Source: Reyranella sp. (lineage in GTDB: Bacteria; Pseudomonadota; Alphaproteobacteria; Reyranellales; Reyranellaceae). Taken from it: a stretch of 5,068 nt of DNA. Under the pieces are notes generated by a model. It was not told where the DNA came from, ran no database searches, and saw nothing but the letters and a program-made list of their open reading frames with translations. How positions within the stretch are numbered: the stretch's first letter is position 1; each line of letters starts with the position of its first letter. The DNA lies in the NCBI GenBank assembly GCA_004296815.1, contig SCVT01000514.1, forward strand, positions 1 through 5,068. Reading direction: 5' to 3'. Of this stretch, positions 1 to 5,068 are shown in pieces. The position numbers and the translations under genes were made by a program.

Positions 1-1553
<1,553 letters not shown>

Positions 1554-1557
<4 letters not shown>

Positions 1558-2489
1558 CGCTGGCGGCGCTCCGCAAAGAGGGCAAGCGGGCGCTGGCCGA
1601 CGCGCTGGCCGGACTGGAGCGCGATCCCCACGGCGAGACGGCACAGGCGCTGCTGGACGAGGCCTGGCGCGAGCCACGTGCACATGTGCTGGGCGTCACA
1701 GGCCCGCCCGGTGTGGGAAAATCATCGTTGTGCGCGGCGCTGGTTGCGGCCTGGCGCAGAGCCGGCAAGACGGTCGGCGTGATCGCCGTCGACCCGTCGT
1801 CACGCAGCAGCGGCGGCGCATTGCTCGGCGACCGCGTGCGCATCGTCCACGACAGTACCGACGAAGGCAGCTTCGTCCGCTCCATGGCGGCCCGCGACCG
1901 TCTGGGCGGGCTGGCCGACCAGACGCTCGTCGCCATGGTGCTGATGCGCGCGCTGTTTGACCGTGTGCTGATCGAGACGGTAGGCGTCGGGCAGTCCGAA
2001 ACGGACGTCGCGGGTGTGGCCGACACCGTTGTTTTCTGCGTGCAGCCAGGCTCAGGCGATTCGCTGCAGTTCATGAAAGCGGGCATTGTCGAGATTCCGC
2101 ACCTGATCGTCGTTACCAAGGCCGATATGGGCGCCGCCGCCGAGCGCGCCCGCGCCGACGTGGCGGGAGCCCTGTCTCTAGCGACGGCGGGCGAGGGTAC
2201 TAGCTGGCCGGTCCGGGCGTTGGCCGTCTCCTCGCGCAGCGGCGCCGGGCTGGACGGGCTGATGGAGGCGTTGGAGGCGCATCGCGCGTACATGCTGGCC
2301 GATGGTCGACTGGCCGTGGCACGTCACCGCCAGAGCGAGAGCTGGGTGACTGAATCCTTGCGCGACCGCTTCGGTCGCGACGGCCTTGCGAGACTGGGCC
2401 GGTTGGGCTTCGATCTCGCCTTGGCGCCGGGCGCGCAGCCCTTCAAGCGGGTGCGCGAGCTGGGTGCCGCATTGGAGGTGCCGCGATGA
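1554..2489 (+). CDS. meaB: MeaB/ArgK-type GTPase, chaperone of methylmalonyl-CoA mutase
   Basis: SIMIBI-class P-loop GTPase of 311 residues. Family members bind B12-dependent acyl-CoA mutases (methylmalonyl-CoA, ethylmalonyl-CoA or isobutyryl-CoA mutase), gate cofactor loading and protect against inactivation. Visible motifs, by residue: Walker A GPPGVGKS at 50-57; VIAVDPSS at 77-83; ARDRLGGLA at about 113-121, matching the family's RGxLGGLA region; switch/Walker [13 protein letters not shown] at 138-149, the strongest family signature; and G4 as TKAD at 188-191 where GTPases usually have NKxD. The C-terminal helices that form the dimerisation arm follow. The length is slightly below the usual ~320-335. 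The ATG at 1554 sits in the ATGA overlap with ppdK and lacks a strong Shine-Dalgarno, so translational coupling probably drives it. The end overlaps the HIT gene in the same way. No mutase gene is present in the window, so the client is unknown. Confidence 0.92.
2474..2478 (+). promoter_or_regulatory. Strong Shine-Dalgarno (GGAGG) for the HIT gene
   Basis: GGAGG lies 7 bases before the ATG at 2486, inside the last codons of meaB. It fixes the start within the ATGA overlap and suggests the HIT protein can be translated efficiently both by coupling and by independent initiation. The meaB junction upstream has no comparably good site. Confidence 0.8.
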
Positions 2490-2911
2490 CCCATCCGACC
2501 GACGCAGGCTGCATCTTCTGCAAGATCGTTGTGGGCCAGATCCCTTGTTTCAAGCTGCTCGAGGACGAAGCGACGATCGCGTTCATGGACATCAACCCGG
2601 TCAATCCGGGCCATGCGTTGGCGGTGGCCAAAGGACATTGGCCTACGGTCGACGTGATTCCGGCCGATGTACTGAGTTCGGTGGCACGGACGGCGCAGAA
2701 GGTCGCCAAGGCCGTCGTGAAGGAACTGAAGCCGGTCGGCGTCAACCTGTTGCAGGCCAATGGCGAAGGGGCGGGGCAGAGCGTGCCGCACCTCCACATC
2801 CACGTCATGCCGCGCCGCGAGGGCGATGGCGTGGCGTTGAACTGGGGCTACAAGCCCGGCGACAAGGCCGAGATCGAGGCGATCTACAAGCGGCTGAAGG
2901 CTGCCCTTTAG
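2486..2911 (+). CDS. Histidine-triad (HIT) family nucleotide hydrolase, HinT-like
   Basis: A 141-residue protein, full length for a bacterial HinT-like HIT protein and cytoplasmic (no signal peptide or membrane segment). The HIT signature HLHIHV is at residues 102-107. By family knowledge its middle His (H104) is the nucleophile that forms the nucleotidyl-enzyme intermediate. The N-terminal CIFCKI (C9, C12), together with a His such as H51, resembles the structural zinc site of many bacterial HIT proteins. DINPVNPGHALAV at about 35-47 is the typical strand-and-turn region. Family members hydrolyse adenosine phosphoramidates, aminoacyl-adenylates or dinucleoside polyphosphates; the exact substrate cannot be read from the sequence. 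The ATG lies in an ATGA overlap with meaB and has a strong Shine-Dalgarno at 2474-2478. The stop TAG overlaps the stop of the convergent regulator. Confidence 0.95.
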   Translation: MTHPTDAGCIFCKIVVGQIPCFKLLEDEATIAFMDINPVNPGHALAVAKGHWPTVDVIPADVLSSVARTAQKVAKAVVKELKPVGVNLLQANGEGAGQSVPHLHIHVMPRREGDGVALNWGYKPGDKAEIEAIYKRLKAAL

Positions 2912-2916
2912 GCCGC
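2890..2916. other. Hairpin across the overlapping convergent stop codons
   Basis: The arms GCGGC (2890-2894) and GCCGC (2912-2916) pair. AAGG (2897-2900) pairs with CCTT (2905-2908) around a CTGC loop. T2895-A2910 and a G2896-T2909 wobble fill the middle, leaving only G2911 bulged: an 11-pair stem in the + transcript. It covers the last codons of both the HIT gene and the regulator. No clear T tract follows on either strand, so it is not a textbook intrinsic terminator, but it is the only terminator-like structure between the two transcription units. Confidence 0.4.
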
Positions 2917-3867
2917 GTCCGCCGACGTGCGGTGCACGATCGGGCTGAACCACTCGCGCTCGTCCAGACGGAACTGCTCGCGGACGTAGTCGATCACCGT
3001 GCGGATGCGCGCGCCCTTGTTCGTTTCCTCATGGCTGACGAGCCAGATGTCGCGGACGATGTTGAGGTCGATCGGCGCCGGCCGCAGCGTTGTGGTCTTC
3101 GCGATGTAGTCGGGGAAGACCGAGATGCCGTAGCCGCCGCTGACCGCCTCCATCGCGGCGTAGGAGGAGTTGGTGCGCAGCACGATGCTGTGGCTGCGCT
3201 CGACGACCTCGCTCCACGGCTTCAGCGCCGGCAGGGCATGCAGGGTCGTGTGGTCGACGATCTGGTGGTCTCGCAGGTCCTCGAGCGACTGCGGCAGCCC
3301 GTACTGCTCGATGTAGTTCGGCGCTGCGAAGATCGACATGTTGACCTGCCCGACGCGCGCCGCGACGAGCTGGTTCGAGGTCGGACGGAAGAAGCGGATG
3401 GCGAGATCGGCCTGTCGCGTCGCAAGGTCGAGGACCTGATCGCCCACGATGACCTGGACGATGATGTCCGGATGCAGGGTGCGCAGCTTGCCGAGCCGCG
3501 GCACGAGCCAGTTGGCCGCGATACCCTCGGTTGCAGCGATGCGGACAATGCCGGCCATCTCGCGGTCGAGGCCGGCGAGGTGGCGCTCGATCGACGTCGC
3601 GTTCGACATCATCGATTCGGCCTGGACCAGAACGCCACGCGCGGCTGGCGTCACCTCCATGCCGTGGCGGTGGCGGTCGAACAATTTGGCACCCAGCCGG
3701 CGCTCCAGCGCCTGAATGCGACGACCGACGGTCGTCTGCTTGGTGTTCAATTGTGTAGCTGCAGCGCTAAAACTTCCGGTTTTTGCAACCGCAAGGAAGA
3801 AACGAACATCGTCCCAATCACCGAGAATATTGGGGACCTTGCTCTTGAGCGGGGGAGTCGTGACCAT
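2908..3867 (-). CDS. LysR-type transcriptional regulator
   Basis: A 319-residue DNA-binding regulator, normal length for the family. Residues ~17-75 form the winged helix-turn-helix: DWDDVRFFLAVAKTGSFSAA, then TTVGRRIQALERRLGAKLFD, with the TPAARG wing/linker helix start after it. The rest (about 105-300) is the two-lobed effector-binding domain, with typical features such as GIVRI, LVPRLGKLRTLHPDI, DLATRQADLAIRF and the late GGYGISVFPDY. The WDDVRFFLAV opening is common in alphaproteobacterial LysR proteins. The start is ATG at 3867; no other in-frame start precedes the HTH. There is no convincing Shine-Dalgarno upstream. The gene converges on the HIT gene with overlapping stops (TTAG) and diverges from the membrane fusion gene at 4106. 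That second arrangement is classic for a LysR regulator and its target, so that gene is the best guess for its regulon. The effector cannot be deduced. Confidence 0.95.
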   Translation of the reverse strand: MVTTPPLKSKVPNILGDWDDVRFFLAVAKTGSFSAAATQLNTKQTTVGRRIQALERRLGAKLFDRHRHGMEVTPAARGVLVQAESMMSNATSIERHLAGLDREMAGIVRIAATEGIAANWLVPRLGKLRTLHPDIIVQVIVGDQVLDLATRQADLAIRFFRPTSNQLVAARVGQVNMSIFAAPNYIEQYGLPQSLEDLRDHQIVDHTTLHALPALKPWSEVVERSHSIVLRTNSSYAAMEAVSGGYGISVFPDYIAKTTTLRPAPIDLNIVRDIWLVSHEETNKGARIRTVIDYVREQFRLDEREWFSPIVHRTSADAA

Positions 3868-3894
3868 CGTAACAATCGATACAATAAGGTTGTC

Positions 3895-3920
3895 GGCCCG
3901 AAGTTTACTTGAATAGGGCC
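3895..3920 (-). other. Possible hairpin in the LysR-gene leader
   Basis: GGCCC (3895-3899) pairs with GGGCC (3916-3920). Inside it AAGT (3901-3904) can pair with ACTT (3907-3910), though its two-base loop is too tight for the inner stem to close fully. If transcription starts near 3932, this lies in the 5' untranslated leader of the regulator mRNA, upstream of the start codon. It could affect mRNA stability or translation. No known riboswitch is recognisable. Confidence 0.25.
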
Positions 3921-3939
3921 TCGTGGTTTACCTTACACC

Positions 3940-3968
3940 ATTATAGGTGAATTGTCGTTTTCCGTCTC
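3940..3968 (-). promoter_or_regulatory. Candidate sigma-70 promoter for the LysR gene
   Basis: Read leftwards, a perfect TATAAT -10 hexamer (3945 down to 3940) follows a weak -35, GAGACG (3968 down to 3963), with the optimal 17-base spacing; only the central GAC of the -35 matches consensus. Transcription would begin near 3932, giving a leader of about 65 nt. CACC (3936-3939) and GGTG (3946-3949) flank the -10 symmetrically, so a repressor could occupy it. A weak -35 with a strong -10 fits a promoter that needs an activator. Confidence 0.45.
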
Positions 3969-3983
3969 TTTTTAGGGCATTAG

Positions 3984-4005
3984 GCGGTTTTTTTCCACAA
4001 ACCGC
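3984..4005. repeat. Inverted repeat, 7-bp arms around an 8-base T-rich centre
   Basis: The arm GCGGTTT (3984-3990) is the exact reverse complement of AAACCGC (3999-4005), separated by TTTTCCAC. No T tract follows the second arm on either strand, so it is not a rho-independent terminator. It sits between the two divergent starts, centred about 62 bases upstream of the predicted regulator start site. That is roughly where LysR-type proteins often bind to activate or autoregulate. An operator is the likeliest role, but it is inferred. Confidence 0.4.
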
Positions 4006-4094
4006 GCAAGTCAGCCCGGCACTTATCTAGTCCACGTATTCGTTAGTCAATCTATCGGTTGTGTATTCGGCGATTGACGCTTCGTAACGGGGCT

Positions 4095-4099
4095 GAGGG
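4095..4099 (+). promoter_or_regulatory. Shine-Dalgarno GAGGG deciding the GTG start at 4106
   Basis: GAGGG ends 6 bases before the GTG at 4106, an ideal distance. It overlaps the in-frame upstream stop TGA at 4094-4096, so translation cannot begin earlier. The next candidates, GTG at 4112 and ATG at 4160, are less well placed. Confidence 0.7.
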
Positions 4100-4105
4100 T
4101 GTTCT

Positions 4106-5068
4106 GTGGCCGTGATTGGCTCAGACGGTAGGACGACATCGCTGGCGAAGTTCTCCGGCATGGTCGGTCGTTATGTGCGCAGTCCGTCGACGCGCATGGC
4201 GGCGTTCGTCGGCCTTCTCCAGTACGTCTGCTACGGCTACGCGCATGGGAGCTGGACCAATCCCGCGCTGATCGGCGTCTGCCTGTTCATCGGCCTGTTC
4301 ATCCCGACCTACTCGAACCTCAGCAACAAGGCCGAGCTCTGGGCCAACAACAAGACCGGCTTCGTCACCGGTGGCAGGCTGGGCCGGTTCCTCCCGCAGC
4401 TCGTGTTCAACCTGGCCGCGTTCTGGGTCATGACGCGGGGCGGAGCGCTCAATCAGGCCGGCCTGGCGTCGGTCGGCGGCTTCGCGTCGGCCGCGCTCGC
4501 CGTCACGCTGGCCTCGCAGGGCACTCAGTATCTCGGCGCCTTCCTGTTCCAGCGGGGCATCGGCGACGCGGTTCGCAACACGCAGGTCGGTGTGTCGGTG
4601 AACCTCGTGCTGGCGGCTTTCGGAACGGCCGGCCTGCCCTATGCCCGCGAAGCCTTCCTAATCGTCGGCTACGGCTTCGGCACCTTGCTGTTCGCCATCG
4701 GACTGCTCTCCGACCTGCGCTCGCAGATCGCGCCAAAGGGTGGCATCGGGCTCTACTTCGGAACCTTCAACCCGTTCCACAACACGCACCTCAAGATCGT
4801 GCGGCAGGCGATCGAGGATCGAGGGCTCGACAAGGTCATCATTCACCCGACCCTGATCCCCCGCGCCCATGCCGACGCCTTCCGCAAGGGCGAGATCCGC
4901 GTCGGTCGGCTGGAGAACGGCTTCCAGATCTACGAGAAGACCGAGAAGGCTGACGTCGCCGTCGACTACTTCCCGACGGGCACCAAGTTCCTGCCGCCGG
5001 AGACCCGGAAGGTGCTGATCGACCTCGCCCTCGCGGAAGCGGGCATGAGCGACAAGGTCGAGGTCCTG
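4106..5068 (+). CDS. Polytopic membrane protein fused to a nucleotidyltransferase-like domain (NadD/cytidylyltransferase superfamily), cut by the right window edge
   Basis: The first 321 residues are present, with no stop before the edge. The start is GTG, supported by GAGGG 6 bases upstream and an in-frame TGA at 4094. Hydrophobic segments at about residues 31-49, 53-69, 95-110, 119-148, 161-178 and 183-202 suggest six membrane helices. Basic residues (R22, R25, R30, K75, K83, R91, R94, R150, R157, R205, K211) fall on one side, putting both the N-terminus and the C-terminal domain in the cytoplasm. From about residue 213 the fold changes to a Rossmann-like start: GIGLYFGTFNPFHNTHL (213-229), then a helix and the strand KVIIHPTLIP (243-252). 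G-T-F-x-P-x-H is the phosphate-binding signature of the nucleotidyltransferase superfamily (NadD, CoaD, glycerol-3-phosphate cytidylyltransferase), but the usual HxGH reads HNTH here. It would transfer AMP or CMP to an unknown phosphorylated substrate, or it may be a non-catalytic binding domain. I do not recognise the whole protein. The divergent LysR-type gene may control it. Confidence 0.75.
   Translation, partial: MAVIGSDGRTTSLAKFSGMVGRYVRSPSTRMAAFVGLLQYVCYGYAHGSWTNPALIGVCLFIGLFIPTYSNLSNKAELWANNKTGFVTGGRLGRFLPQLVFNLAAFWVMTRGGALNQAGLASVGGFASAALAVTLASQGTQYLGAFLFQRGIGDAVRNTQVGVSVNLVLAAFGTAGLPYAREAFLIVGYGFGTLLFAIGLLSDLRSQIAPKGGIGLYFGTFNPFHNTHLKIVRQAIEDRGLDKVIIHPTLIPRAHADAFRKGEIRVGRLENGFQIYEKTEKADVAVDYFPTGTKFLPPETRKVLIDLALAEAGMSDKVEVL

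Larger units (their letters stand above)
3868..4105. other. Divergent intergenic region between the LysR gene and the membrane fusion gene
   Basis: A 238-bp non-coding stretch, clearly more AT-rich than the flanking genes and with T runs at about 3967-3973 and 3988-3994. Both divergent genes must be transcribed from here. It holds a good -10 for the leftward regulator (3940-3945), an inverted repeat at 3984-4005, a leader hairpin at 3895-3920 and a short ATCG dyad at the regulator start. I found no convincing -35/-10 pair for the rightward gene; TGTG followed by TATTCG at 4064-4069 is the best weak -10 candidate. No small ORF or known RNA is recognisable. Confidence 0.7.

Noticed and set aside
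2386..3912. 508-codon + strand open frame running through the end of meaB, the HIT gene and the antisense of the LysR gene
   Set aside because: It overlaps three well-supported genes in other frames, has no recognisable domain and is dominated by Arg/Asp/Gly/Ala. It is a shadow of high-GC coding sequence.
3991..3999. Replication origin signalled by the DnaA-box-like TTTTCCACA
   Set aside because: A single near-match with no box cluster and no origin-associated genes (dnaA, dnaN, hemE, parAB) does not support an origin.
3984..4005. Intrinsic terminator
   Set aside because: The inverted repeat has its T run inside the loop and first arm, not after the second arm on either strand, and it lies upstream of both divergent genes, where a terminator has no obvious job.
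4036..4069. Direct repeat GTATTCG (4036-4042 and 4063-4069) as iteron-like operator
   Set aside because: One or two such 7-mer repeats are expected by chance in a spacer of this length, and no third copy is present.
4074..4079. TTGACG as the -35 of the rightward gene
   Set aside because: With normal spacing the -10 would fall on the Shine-Dalgarno and start codon around 4097-4102, where no -10-like sequence exists.
4503..4870. Minus-strand open frames opposite the membrane fusion gene
   Set aside because: They are short and of biased composition, and they sit opposite a frame with clear membrane helices, a ribosome site and a nucleotidyltransferase motif.

Overview
The window comes from a GC-rich bacterial chromosome, most likely an alphaproteobacterium of the Rhodospirillales/Rhizobiales kind. 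This is inferred from the style of the PPDK, MeaB and LysR-type proteins and the strong G/C third-position bias; no rRNA or other marker gene settles the lineage. There are five protein-coding genes, two of them cut by the window edges. I see no tRNA, rRNA, CRISPR array, insertion sequence or phage gene.

Left block (1-2911, + strand): the C-terminal part of pyruvate, phosphate dikinase (ppdK), then a MeaB-type GTPase, then a histidine-triad (HIT) nucleotide hydrolase. Each junction is a 4-base ATGA overlap, so the three genes are almost certainly one translationally coupled operon. PPDK interconverts pyruvate and PEP. MeaB chaperones B12-dependent acyl-CoA mutases such as methylmalonyl-CoA mutase, which feeds propionate carbon into the C4 pool. 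HIT proteins cleave nucleoside phosphoramidates or related compounds. A link through C3/C4 carbon metabolism is plausible but inferred, because no mutase gene lies in the window.

Middle (2908-3867, - strand): a complete LysR-type transcriptional regulator converges on the HIT gene. The two stop codons overlap (TTAG), and a near-perfect hairpin covers them.

Divergent intergenic region (3868-4105): 238 bp, visibly more AT-rich than the genes. It holds a perfect TATAAT -10 hexamer for the regulator, flanked by a small dyad. It also holds a 7-bp-armed inverted repeat around a T tract, and short dyads in the regulator's leader.

Right block (4106 to the window end, + strand): a GTG-started gene, open at the right edge, encoding an unusual fusion. 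About six membrane segments are followed by a cytoplasmic nucleotidyltransferase-like domain with a NadD/cytidylyltransferase-type motif (GTFNPFHNTH). It is the least ordinary item here. The divergent LysR-type regulator is its natural candidate controller.
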